Origin: Hyphomonas sp.
Lineage (GTDB): Bacteria > Pseudomonadota > Alphaproteobacteria > Caulobacterales > Hyphomonadaceae
Assembly (NCBI GenBank): GCA_024743015.1
Contig: JANSXJ010000180.1
Location: 1 to 7,305, forward strand
Reading direction: 5' to 3'
DNA: 7,305 nucleotides
Positions 1-5,679 of this stretch are shown here, in pieces. Positions within the stretch are counted from its first letter, which is position 1. Every line of letters starts with the position of its first letter. The position numbers and the translations under genes are program-made. The notes below the pieces were generated by a model. That model was not told the origin of the DNA. It worked only from the letters and a program-made list of their open reading frames with translations, and did no database searches.

Positions 1-2
1 GC

Positions 3-16
3 GCCTCAATTGAGGC
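3..16. repeat. Perfect 14-bp palindrome
   Basis: GCCTCAATTGAGGC reads the same on both strands with no central gap. The lack of a loop makes it a poor hairpin but a reasonable operator-type dyad. It sits at the window edge, so the gene it might control cannot be seen. Chance occurrence cannot be excluded. Confidence 0.35.
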
Positions 17-314
17 CTGAAACTTCCCGTTCTGCTTGCGCAGTTTTGTTAAGTCCCACCATCCAGATCCCGTTACCGGTGTTCTTTCTGGCCTACGTTG
101 CGGCTCGTGCCCCGTTCGTAGGTATGGCCCTGTCTCCCGCCTTCTAGCTGGCGTTCGGCAGACATCGCGTTGCCTTCCCCTTCATCTCCTCCGGTTTCCT
201 TCGCTCCCCCCATTTCTGAGGTTCGCTCTTGATCCGGCATCGTCCGGGCGCGACGTTCTTTCGGCGGCTTTTCCCGGTGGCTTCCCGGTCCTTGCTGCCG
301 ACAGGTTTAGAAAA

Positions 315-427
315 GACTCAGATCGAAAAAGAGTCGATAGCAACCGCGAAAGATTCGCTCGGATTCACGGCATCTCTCCACAAAAAGCACGATTCTGTGG
401 ACAAACTGAATATTTCGTTCCGGATTC
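315..427. promoter_or_regulatory. Cluster of six GANTC (CcrM-type) sites
   Basis: GANTC occurs at 315 (GACTC), 331 (GAGTC), 352, 362, 391 and 423 (all GATTC), six sites in 113 bp. A five-base motif with one free base is expected about once per 256 bp in random sequence. In alphaproteobacteria CcrM methylates GANTC, and the methylation state tunes promoters of cell-cycle genes, often together with GcrA. Such promoters usually hold one to a few sites. The controlled gene is not in the window unless it is an unrecognised small one. I see no TTAA-N7-TTAA CtrA box here. Confidence 0.4.
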
Positions 428-520
428 GAACCAAACCTGTTCGCGAACGCGGCTTGGCATGCCGCCTCATATCATGTCGGATTGGCGTGTCCAGCGCTTT
501 AGCGCGCTCCGCTAGAGGGG

Positions 521-838
521 TCAGTCTTCGGTTTCGATAAACTCGACGCCGACATCGGTTCGTGTGCGCCAGCGCATTTTTCCGCGCTTGCTGACACCGT
601 ACCGAGAAATATTGACGATCATGCCATCAAGCAGACTGTCCCCGTTTTCAAAGCGCAGGCGTGCACCATTAGCGGACAGATCGAGGGCAACACCACGCTT
701 GAGGAAGCGACCGCTGTTCGATTTTGCGACAACGTCTGCATAGGTGTCATTGCGCTGAGTCGCCCGTCGCTCAACGTTTTCCACCTCTTCTTCGACCCCA
801 ATTTCGGGTTCTTTGGCTCTTTTGAACCATCCAAACAC
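521..838 (-). CDS. PilZ-domain protein (probable c-di-GMP receptor)
   Basis: This small 105-residue protein is essentially a single PilZ domain after a short charged N-terminus. Both c-di-GMP-binding motifs of the family are visible: RxxxR at residues 25-29 (RATQR, preceded by another Arg) and DxSxxG at 53-58 (DLSANG). The strand ending in VGVEFIE at 96-102 closes the barrel. It is therefore likely to bind cyclic di-GMP in the cytosol and pass the signal to a partner such as a motility, surface or envelope component, which the sequence does not identify. The start is a GTG at 838, chosen because a strong AAGGAG (846-851 on the complementary strand) lies 7 nt upstream. It follows hisI by 48 nt in the same direction and is probably the last gene of that operon. 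No clear terminator follows it. Confidence 0.85.
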   Translation of the reverse strand: MFGWFKRAKEPEIGVEEEVENVERRATQRNDTYADVVAKSNSGRFLKRGVALDLSANGARLRFENGDSLLDGMIVNISRYGVSKRGKMRWRTRTDVGVEFIETED

Positions 839-845
839 GTGAATT

Positions 846-851
846 CTCCTT
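846..851 (-). promoter_or_regulatory. Strong ribosome binding site deciding a GTG start
   Basis: On the minus strand AAGGAG precedes the GTG at 838 by 7 nt. It is the best Shine-Dalgarno sequence among the starts checked here and supports the GTG as the true start of the PilZ protein, with its own translation initiation rather than coupling to hisI. Confidence 0.6.
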
Positions 852-886
852 CGCAGTGCACCGTAACGAGCAATTCGTGTGCCAGT

Positions 887-1273
887 TCAGGAGAGCGAGA
901 GATCTCCGCTTTCCGCGTCGAGCTTTCGATAGAAACAGCTTGCTCGCCCGGTATGACAGGCGCCGCCCGTTTGACGCACTTTCAACAGGACCGCATCCTG
1001 ATCACAATCCACGCGGATTTCGACGACGTCTTGCGTGTGTCCTGAGGTTTCGCCCTTGATCCAGAGCGCCTGGCGCGACCGGCTCCAATAGGTACCGCAC
1101 CCCGTTTCGATCGTCGCGCGCAAGGCAGCCTCGTTCATCCAGGCGAGCATCAACACATCACCCGTGTCAGCATCCTGCGCGATCGCGGCGATCAGGCCAT
1201 CGGCGTTGAATTTTGGCCGCAGCTCGCGCGTTTCGTCCTGTTCGGACCCTGTAAAGGGGGCTTCAAATGACAT
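887..1273 (-). CDS. hisI: Phosphoribosyl-AMP cyclohydrolase (histidine biosynthesis)
   Basis: HisI opens the purine ring of 1-(5-phosphoribosyl)-AMP, the third step of histidine synthesis, in the cytosol. The 128-residue length fits the single-domain enzyme without the HisE pyrophosphohydrolase fused in enterobacteria, so hisE must lie elsewhere. The family blocks are all present: MLAWMN at 42-47, YWSRSR at 62-67, [11 protein letters not shown] at 71-81, the Mg-binding DxDxD at 89-93 (D89, D91, D93), and the three zinc cysteines C90, C106 and C113 within the C-terminal segment. The ATG at 1273 overlaps the end of the CoA-transferase gene by 11 nt, which points to translational coupling. A GAGAG-type weak ribosome site precedes it. 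Placement in an operon with a CoA-transferase and a PilZ gene, away from other his genes, is unusual but not diagnostic. Confidence 0.95.
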   Translation of the reverse strand: MSFEAPFTGSEQDETRELRPKFNADGLIAAIAQDADTGDVLMLAWMNEAALRATIETGCGTYWSRSRQALWIKGETSGHTQDVVEIRVDCDQDAVLLKVRQTGGACHTGRASCFYRKLDAESGDLSLS

Positions 1274-2465
1274 TTTCGGCTCTCAGTCTCTCTCTGTCCT
1301 CGGGGCTGTAGCCCAGGATGTCGAGAATTGCATCTGTGTCCTGACCGAGCGCAGGGCCTGCGCTCTCGACTTTGCCGGGCGTATCGCTCAGCTTGGGAAA
1401 AGGCGCTTGCATTGGCACCTCACCGCCAACCAGCGGCGAGACGACCCGAATGATCGCTTCACGTGCCTTGATATGCGCATCGACCAGCATGTCTTTCGCG
1501 GTGTTTACAGGTCCACAAGGAACCGCATGCGCTTCGCACTGGCGCAGCACTTCAGCCATCGAATTATTGCGCGTCCAGACCGAGATCAGTGCATCCAGTT
1601 CTGTCTGGTGCTCGCCACGCGCATCATGCGTCGCGTAGCGGGGATCATCGGCCCAATCCGTCCCAATCATCTTGGCGAGGCGGGCGAAAAGCGTGTCCTG
1701 GTTTGCGCCGATGATCACCATGCCGTCGCTACAGGGATAAACCCCGGACGGCGCTATACGTGGCAGGATTCCGCCAGTTCTCTCTCTCGTATGACCGCCC
1801 AGCGCGTATTCAGGGATCAAGCTTTCCATGAAGGCCATGACGCTTTCATAGATGGCGGCATCGACCACTTGCCCGCGTCCGGATTTTTCGCGGTGATAAA
1901 GCGCCATCATTGTGCCGAGTGCCGCAAACGTCCCGGTCATGGTGTCTCCGAGGCTCACTCCGGCTCGTGCGGGCGGACGATCAGGCTCTCCGATCAGATG
2001 CCGCAAGCCACCCTTGGCTTCGCCAACGCTCGCATATCCAGGTTTGTGGCTTTCCGGTCCGGTCTGGCCGTAGCCCGAGACCCGGGTAATCACCAGGCGC
2101 GGATTGATCGCGAGCAACACGTCTGGGCCGAGGCCCCATTTTTCCAGCGTGCCGGGCCGAAAGTTTTCCACCAGAACGTCGGCGGTACTGACGAGCCGCT
2201 TAAGGATCTCCTGACCCTGAGCCAGTCGCAGATTAAGCGTCACGGATCGTTTGTTCCGCGCGATAATCGCCCAGAAGACGCTGGCCTCATTAACCTTCAC
2301 GGCACCCCAATCTCTTGCGGGATCAGGCCGGTCCGGCGCTTCGATCTTAATCACTTCAGCGCCAAAATCGCCGAGCAGCTGACCGCAAAAAGGACCAGCG
2401 ATAAGCTGCCCCAGCTCGAGGACGCGCAAACCGGAAAGCGGCGCTTGTACAATCGGATCTGTCAT
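1263..2465 (-). CDS. CaiB/BaiF family (class III) CoA-transferase
   Basis: Enzymes of this family move coenzyme A from a donor acyl-CoA, often succinyl-CoA, to a carboxylic acid through an aspartyl-CoA thioester. The 400-residue length is typical. Visible signatures are [21 protein letters not shown] near residues 13-33, [11 protein letters not shown] at 34-44, NKRSVTLNL at 71-79, [11 protein letters not shown] at 95-105 and the probable catalytic Asp174 in the GDTMTG stretch. The gene starts head-to-head with an HMG-CoA lyase-family gene only 20 bp away and is the first gene of the hisI-pilZ operon. That pairing suggests it makes the CoA ester that the lyase splits, for example citramalyl-CoA or HMG-CoA. 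Substrates in this family cannot be read from sequence alone. A weak GAGAG precedes the ATG at 2465. Confidence 0.92.
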   Translation of the reverse strand: MTDPIVQAPLSGLRVLELGQLIAGPFCGQLLGDFGAEVIKIEAPDRPDPARDWGAVKVNEASVFWAIIARNKRSVTLNLRLAQGQEILKRLVSTADVLVENFRPGTLEKWGLGPDVLLAINPRLVITRVSGYGQTGPESHKPGYASVGEAKGGLRHLIGEPDRPPARAGVSLGDTMTGTFAALGTMMALYHREKSGRGQVVDAAIYESVMAFMESLIPEYALGGHTRERTGGILPRIAPSGVYPCSDGMVIIGANQDTLFARLAKMIGTDWADDPRYATHDARGEHQTELDALISVWTRNNSMAEVLRQCEAHAVPCGPVNTAKDMLVDAHIKAREAIIRVVSPLVGGEVPMQAPFPKLSDTPGKVESAGPALGQDTDAILDILGYSPEDRERLRAENVI

Positions 2466-2485
2466 TCGCTCTCAATGCCCGCTAA

Positions 2486-3391
2486 ATGGGGGCCATGACA
2501 AGACGTATTGATATTGTGGAAGTTGGCCCGCGCGATGGATTGCAGAACGATCCAGGCGACCTGACGACCAATCAGAAACTCGAATTCATCTCGCGCCTTG
2601 AGGCCTGCGGCGTCAAGCGGATGGAATCAGGATCCTTTGTTTCGCCTAAAGCGGTGCCAAAAATGGCCGATAGCGGCGAGGTTTTCCGCGGCCTGGATCG
2701 CGACAGTGCGGTGCGCCATATCGCGCTGGCTCTGAACGAGAAAGGCATTCGCCGCGCCATTGATGCACGAGCCGACGAGATCAATTTCGTGCTGGTTGCC
2801 GGAGAAGGCTTTGGCGAACGCAATCAGCGTATGACTCCACAACAGAGCGCTGACATGCTGGCGACGTGTGCGCCGCTGGTGCACGAGGCTGGAATTCCAC
2901 TCTCCGCCACCATCTCGGTTGCCTTTGGAGACCCCTATAGCGGCGAGGTTGATCCAGCCGTGGTGGCCAATCTTGCCGCGCAAGCGCAACGCGCCGGTGT
3001 CGCGGAAATTGGTCTGGGGGATACGATCGGCGTCGCCACACCCTGGAATGTGCGGGCAGTAATCGATCGCGTGCGCATGGAGGCCCCGGACGTCTATCTG
3101 CGCCTGCACTTTCATGACACGCGCGGGGCCGGTCTCGCCAATGTCGCAGCGGCGGTAGAGTCTGGAATTGATGTTATTGACGCAAGTTGCGGCGGGATTG
3201 GCGGCTGTCCCTTTGCACCCGCAGCGACGGGCAATGTCGCCACCGAAGATGTCGTCTACATGCTGGAACGCGCCGGGTTCGAAACCGGACTCGATCTCGG
3301 CAAACTCATCGAGACAGCCAAGTGGCTGGAAACCGTCCTTGGCCACCCGGTCAGCTCCAGCCTCAGCAAGGCTGGAGGGTTTCCGGGTTAG
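2486..3391 (+). CDS. HMG-CoA lyase family protein (HMG-CoA or citramalyl-CoA lyase-like)
   Basis: Members cleave a 3-hydroxy-3-methyl acyl-CoA: HMG-CoA to acetyl-CoA plus acetoacetate, or in relatives citramalyl-CoA to acetyl-CoA plus pyruvate. At 301 residues it has the usual length. The TIM-barrel metal and active-site residues are visible: VGPRDGLQ at 13-20 (R16, D17), MESGSFVSP at 46-54 (E47), HFHD with H208 and H210, the catalytic Cys241 in GGCPFAP, and N250. The family signature reads SCGGIGGCPF instead of the classical SVAGLGGCPY, and the usual GCP loop reads GDP at 148-150, so it belongs to a divergent subgroup. A second ATG at 2495 (three codons in) is an equally good start; neither has a clear ribosome site. 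It is divergent from the CoA-transferase and convergent with the XRE regulator, 13 bp away. Confidence 0.9.
   Translation: MGAMTRRIDIVEVGPRDGLQNDPGDLTTNQKLEFISRLEACGVKRMESGSFVSPKAVPKMADSGEVFRGLDRDSAVRHIALALNEKGIRRAIDARADEINFVLVAGEGFGERNQRMTPQQSADMLATCAPLVHEAGIPLSATISVAFGDPYSGEVDPAVVANLAAQAQRAGVAEIGLGDTIGVATPWNVRAVIDRVRMEAPDVYLRLHFHDTRGAGLANVAAAVESGIDVIDASCGGIGGCPFAPAATGNVATEDVVYMLERAGFETGLDLGKLIETAKWLETVLGHPVSSSLSKAGGFPG
3355..3377 (+). terminator. GC-rich hairpin inside the 3' end of the lyase gene
   Basis: CTCCAGCC (3355-3362) and GGCTGGAG (3370-3377) form a perfect 8-bp stem with a 7-nt loop, 12 bp before the lyase stop codon and between convergent genes. No U-run of note follows on either strand, so it is at best a weak or Rho-assisted terminator. 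The bases also encode the C-terminal SSSLSKAGG stretch, whose codons may simply create the symmetry. Confidence 0.25.
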
Positions 3392-3404
3392 TCCGCTCCA
3401 TTGT

Positions 3405-3860
3405 TCAGGCGTCTTGCTCTTGTTGGAACCGGGTTGCCAGCTCGACGATGACAACCGTCAGTCCAAATCCGGCAATACCAACAGTCCACCAGATTGCAGG
3501 CGCGAGCATTTCAAACTGACTGTTTCCGTCGCTGTAACTGATGCCCGCGAAGACGATCATGCCGAAGACCCAGCAGGCGAGATTGATCAGGAAGCCGAGC
3601 CGCAACGCGGCGACCCCTTTCTTGGCCTTCTGCTCGCGCTGCTCGGCAGCTTCGGTCTTCTCGTTGATCGTCAGTGCCGCCGCATCGACATTGAAGGCTG
3701 CGGCGAGCGCCATGACGGAGTCGCGTGAAGCTGAATCTCCGTTCTCGATTCTTTGAACCGTGCGCAGGCCGAGACCGGCAAGATCAGCCAGATGTTCCTG
3801 CGACCAGAGTCGCTCCTCGCGCCAGCGTTTGATTTTTTCAGCGTCAGGTCGAAATTGCAT
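3405..3860 (-). CDS. Membrane-anchored XRE-type HTH regulator (two-TM C-terminus)
   Basis: This 151-residue protein combines a DNA-binding domain with a membrane anchor. Residues 8-63 form a Cro/C1-type helix-turn-helix (WREERLWSQEHLADLAGL, then RTVQRIENG at 33-41). A charged Glu/Lys/Gln-rich linker spans about 66-81. Two hydrophobic segments follow at about 88-109 and 119-140, separated by a short polar loop, resembling the two-helix '2TM' module found behind HTH domains. It probably acts as a repressor or activator while held at the inner membrane; the signal is unknown. I chose the ATG at 3860 because GGAG lies 6 nt upstream and the HTH starts soon after; extending to 3941 would add 27 residues read through the repeat array. 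It is divergent from the acyl-CoA synthetase, and the 11-bp repeats between them are plausible operators. Confidence 0.87.
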   Translation of the reverse strand: MQFRPDAEKIKRWREERLWSQEHLADLAGLGLRTVQRIENGDSASRDSVMALAAAFNVDAAALTINEKTEAAEQREQKAKKGVAALRLGFLINLACWVFGMIVFAGISYSDGNSQFEMLAPAIWWTVGIAGFGLTVVIVELATRFQQEQDA

Positions 3861-3944
3861 TTTGGGCTCCGTTATTGGTTGTCTTCGATGCGCCCAATTT
3901 GCGCTTTCCAACCGCTCACTACCACGCCAGAGGTATGTCACAAA

Positions 3945-3977
3945 CCCGCCAGTGACCCGCCAGCGACCCGTCAGCGC
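3945..3977. repeat. Three tandem 11-bp repeats (extended phased array 3925-3977)
   Basis: The units are CCCGCCAGTGA (3945-3955), CCCGCCAGCGA (3956-3966) and CCCGTCAGCGC (3967-3977). The core YGYCA also appears in phase upstream at 3925 (CGCCAG) and 3936 (TGTCAC), giving five cores at exactly 11-bp steps. The CA dinucleotide alone continues to 3917. A spacing of about one helical turn would place every copy on the same face of the DNA, as expected for cooperative binding of a regulator. None of it is coding in the start I chose for the regulator. Confidence 0.6.
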
Positions 3978-4011
3978 CTGTTTTTCGACCCGCTACTCGC
4001 TGCGACAGGGA

Positions 4012-4040
4012 TTGCCTCAACTGCAATAAACGCTGATAGT
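4012..4040 (+). promoter_or_regulatory. Possible sigma-70-type promoter of the acyl-CoA synthetase
   Basis: TTGCCT (4012-4017) and GATAGT (4035-4040) are separated by 17 bp and match the housekeeping consensus moderately. Transcription would begin near 4047, just before the GGGAG ribosome site at 4050-4054. The boxes are imperfect, so this is tentative. Confidence 0.3.
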
Positions 4041-4063
4041 TTGGCGAGCGGGAGACAAGAAGC

Positions 4064-5677
4064 ATGTACAAAATCGAACTCACAGAGTCCTATTTTCCAG
4101 CCCAAGGGGGTGACGAACCTACGCCAATGACGATTGGCGACATGCTGCGGCAATCGACCCGTCAGCATCCTGACGCGGTCGCGTTGAAAGAACTCTCCTA
4201 TGACGGCGAGATCGGGCGGACATGGACGTATGCGCAATTGCTGTCTGACAGTGAACGTCTCGCTCGGGCCCTGGCCAGTCGGCATGCCGAAGGTGCGCGG
4301 ATCGCGGTCTACGCCAATAATGTCCCTGAATGGGTGCTGCTCGAACTCGCTTGCGGCCTGGCGGGCGTCATCCTGGTGACGGTGAACCCGGCCTACCAGA
4401 AGCGAGAGCTCAAATTCGTACTCGAGCAATCGCGCTCTGAAGCGATTTATTATGTCGCCGATTTCCGCGGCAACCCGATGCAGGACATTGCCGATTCCGT
4501 TTGCGATGAGATCCCCGCCATCAAGCACCGTATTCTGCTGACGGATCACGCCGCTCTTTTTGCCGGTGAAGACACTGGCGACCTGCGCACCCCAAAACCG
4601 AGCGACGCGGTACAAATCCAATACACGTCCGGCACGACAGGTTTTCCAAAAGGTGCCCTTTTGCATCATAATGGCCTGGTCAAAAACGGGATCGATGCAA
4701 TGACGCGCGGCGGACTGCAGCCGGGTGATTCCTTTGTCCACAATATGCCACTGTTCCACACCACTGGCTGCGCGATCCTCGTCCTGGGCGGCCTTGGCAC
4801 AGGCGGTACGATGCTCCTTGCACCGATGTTTGATCCACAGATGATCGTACGGGTGATTGAGCGCGAAAAGACACGCTTCATCCTCGGCGTCCCAACCATG
4901 CTGGTCGCGTTGATTCAGGAGGTGCGCCAGTCTGGACGCGATGTTTCATCTGTTGAGCGGATAATGTCTGGAGGATCAATGGTGCCCCCACAGCTTTGCC
5001 GCGACGCCTTGGAAACCCTCGGAGCACCAATCCAGATTGTCTACGGGCAAACCGAAACCTCGCCCGTGCTGACGCAAACCTGGTATGACGATACCGAGGC
5101 AGATCTCACACAAACCATCGGTCAGCCAGCCGCCCACACCGAAATCTCGATCCGAGATCCGCAGACAAATGCGGTTCTTCCGATTGCGGCTCAGGGCGAA
5201 ATTTGTGCCCGGGCCTACAGCGTCATGCTCGGCTATAACGACAATCCCGAAGCCACCGCCGCGACCATCGACAAAGAAGGTTGGCTGCACACGGGCGACC
5301 TCGGTACGATGGATGAACGCGGTTATGTCAAAATCACCGGACGCGTCAAAGAGATGATCATTCGCGGTGGCGAAAACCTGTTTCCTGCCGAAATCGAGAA
5401 CGCAATGCTGGAACATGACGCGATCGATGAAGTCGCCGTAGTGGGTGTCCCCGACGAGAAGTGGGGCGAACAGGTCGTCTGCTTCATCCGCAGCGGGTCC
5501 GATTTCGAGTTCAAGCCCGACGAGCTGAAAGCCTTTGTGCGCGAGCGGCTATCACCGCAAAAGACACCCGCCTATTGGGTGCAGGTCTCAGAATGGCCGC
5601 TGACCGGATCTGGAAAGATCCGAAAGTTCAAACTCGCGGAAGAATACGAAGCCGGTCAGCATACCCCGATGAGTTAG
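4064..5677 (+). CDS. AMP-binding acyl-CoA synthetase (FadD/AcsF-like)
   Basis: This ANL-superfamily ligase activates a carboxylic acid with ATP to an acyl-adenylate and then an acyl-CoA thioester. At 537 residues it is full length. The core motifs are intact: the phosphate loop YTSGTTGFPKG at 187-197, YGQTE at 327-331, TGD at 410-412, the hinge region GRVKEMIIRGGEN at 426-438, and the C-terminal catalytic Lys518 in PLTGSGKIRK. The NMPLFHTTG stretch at 227-235 and overall layout are typical of medium- or long-chain fatty acyl-CoA synthetases, but chain length cannot be read from motifs. GGGAG lies 9 nt before the ATG. It faces away from the XRE regulator, likely its controller, and its stop is 2 bp from the convergent hotdog-like gene. 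No membrane segment is apparent. Confidence 0.93.
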   Translation: MYKIELTESYFPAQGGDEPTPMTIGDMLRQSTRQHPDAVALKELSYDGEIGRTWTYAQLLSDSERLARALASRHAEGARIAVYANNVPEWVLLELACGLAGVILVTVNPAYQKRELKFVLEQSRSEAIYYVADFRGNPMQDIADSVCDEIPAIKHRILLTDHAALFAGEDTGDLRTPKPSDAVQIQYTSGTTGFPKGALLHHNGLVKNGIDAMTRGGLQPGDSFVHNMPLFHTTGCAILVLGGLGTGGTMLLAPMFDPQMIVRVIEREKTRFILGVPTMLVALIQEVRQSGRDVSSVERIMSGGSMVPPQLCRDALETLGAPIQIVYGQTETSPVLTQTWYDDTEADLTQTIGQPAAHTEISIRDPQTNAVLPIAAQGEICARAYSVMLGYNDNPEATAATIDKEGWLHTGDLGTMDERGYVKITGRVKEMIIRGGENLFPAEIENAMLEHDAIDEVAVVGVPDEKWGEQVVCFIRSGSDFEFKPDELKAFVRERLSPQKTPAYWVQVSEWPLTGSGKIRKFKLAEEYEAGQHTPMS

Positions 5678-5679
5678 CC

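Larger units (their letters stand above)
1..520. other. Intergenic region without a convincing gene
   Basis: All frames read here give arginine-, serine- or proline-rich translations with no recognisable motif, so I call no gene. The plus-strand frame opening at 36 and the overlapping one at 229 look like non-coding DNA. On the minus strand a frame stays open from 181 to the left edge but has no ATG, GTG or TTG. The region holds a 14-bp palindrome at the left edge, a pyrimidine-rich tract (173-217) and an A+T-richer part (about 301-440, near 55% A+T by my count) with clustered GANTC sites. It lies behind the 3' end of the pilZ-type gene, so any promoter here most likely serves a gene beyond the left edge. 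Confidence 0.6.
3861..4063. promoter_or_regulatory. Divergent regulatory region between regulator and acyl-CoA synthetase
   Basis: This 203-bp gap must carry the start signals of both outward-facing genes. It contains an 11-bp phased repeat array in its middle, a possible promoter for the synthetase near 4012-4040, and ribosome sites close to both starts. A regulator gene facing its likely target across shared operators is a common arrangement, which is the basis for proposing control of the synthetase. Confidence 0.5.

Noticed and set aside
25..50. Terminator-like CTGC-TTGC-GCAG followed by TTTTG
   Set aside because: The stem is only 4 bp, too weak to call an intrinsic terminator.
73..165. 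30-residue minus-strand ORF preceded by a purine-rich stretch
   Set aside because: Short, charged, no recognisable features; the purine-rich upstream sequence extends far beyond a ribosome site. A leader peptide cannot be excluded but is not supported.
1..181. Minus-strand frame open to the left edge
   Set aside because: About 60 codons with no ATG, GTG or TTG and an Arg-rich composition; any minus-strand gene would have to start outside the window.
422..432. GGTTCGAATCC on the minus strand, like a tRNA T-arm
   Set aside because: The flanking bases give a T-stem with two wobble pairs, and no matching acceptor stem, anticodon arm or CCA can be found around it; it also overlaps a GANTC site.
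36..515. Long plus-strand open frame of 159 codons
   Set aside because: The translation is rich in Arg, Ser, Pro and Cys with no motif or domain pattern, has no good ribosome site, and a second overlapping frame is equally open; it looks like non-coding DNA.
492..516. GCGC-rich short symmetry after the pilZ stop
   Set aside because: Stems are 4 bp or rely on self-complementary AGCGCT words, with no U-run on the minus strand.
1164..2498. 444-codon plus-strand open frame
   Set aside because: It is the antisense shadow of the CoA-transferase and hisI, whose conserved motifs on the minus strand leave no doubt about the coding strand.
2627..3454. 275-codon minus-strand open frame
   Set aside because: It is antisense to the lyase gene, whose catalytic motifs are intact on the plus strand.
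3861..3941. N-terminal extension of the HTH regulator to an ATG at 3941
   Set aside because: The 27 extra residues are low in similarity to any HTH lead-in and would be read from the repeat array; the ATG at 3860 has a proper GGAG site.
3971..4759. 262-codon minus-strand open frame
   Set aside because: It runs antisense through the first part of the acyl-CoA synthetase, including its phosphate loop, and has no motif of its own.
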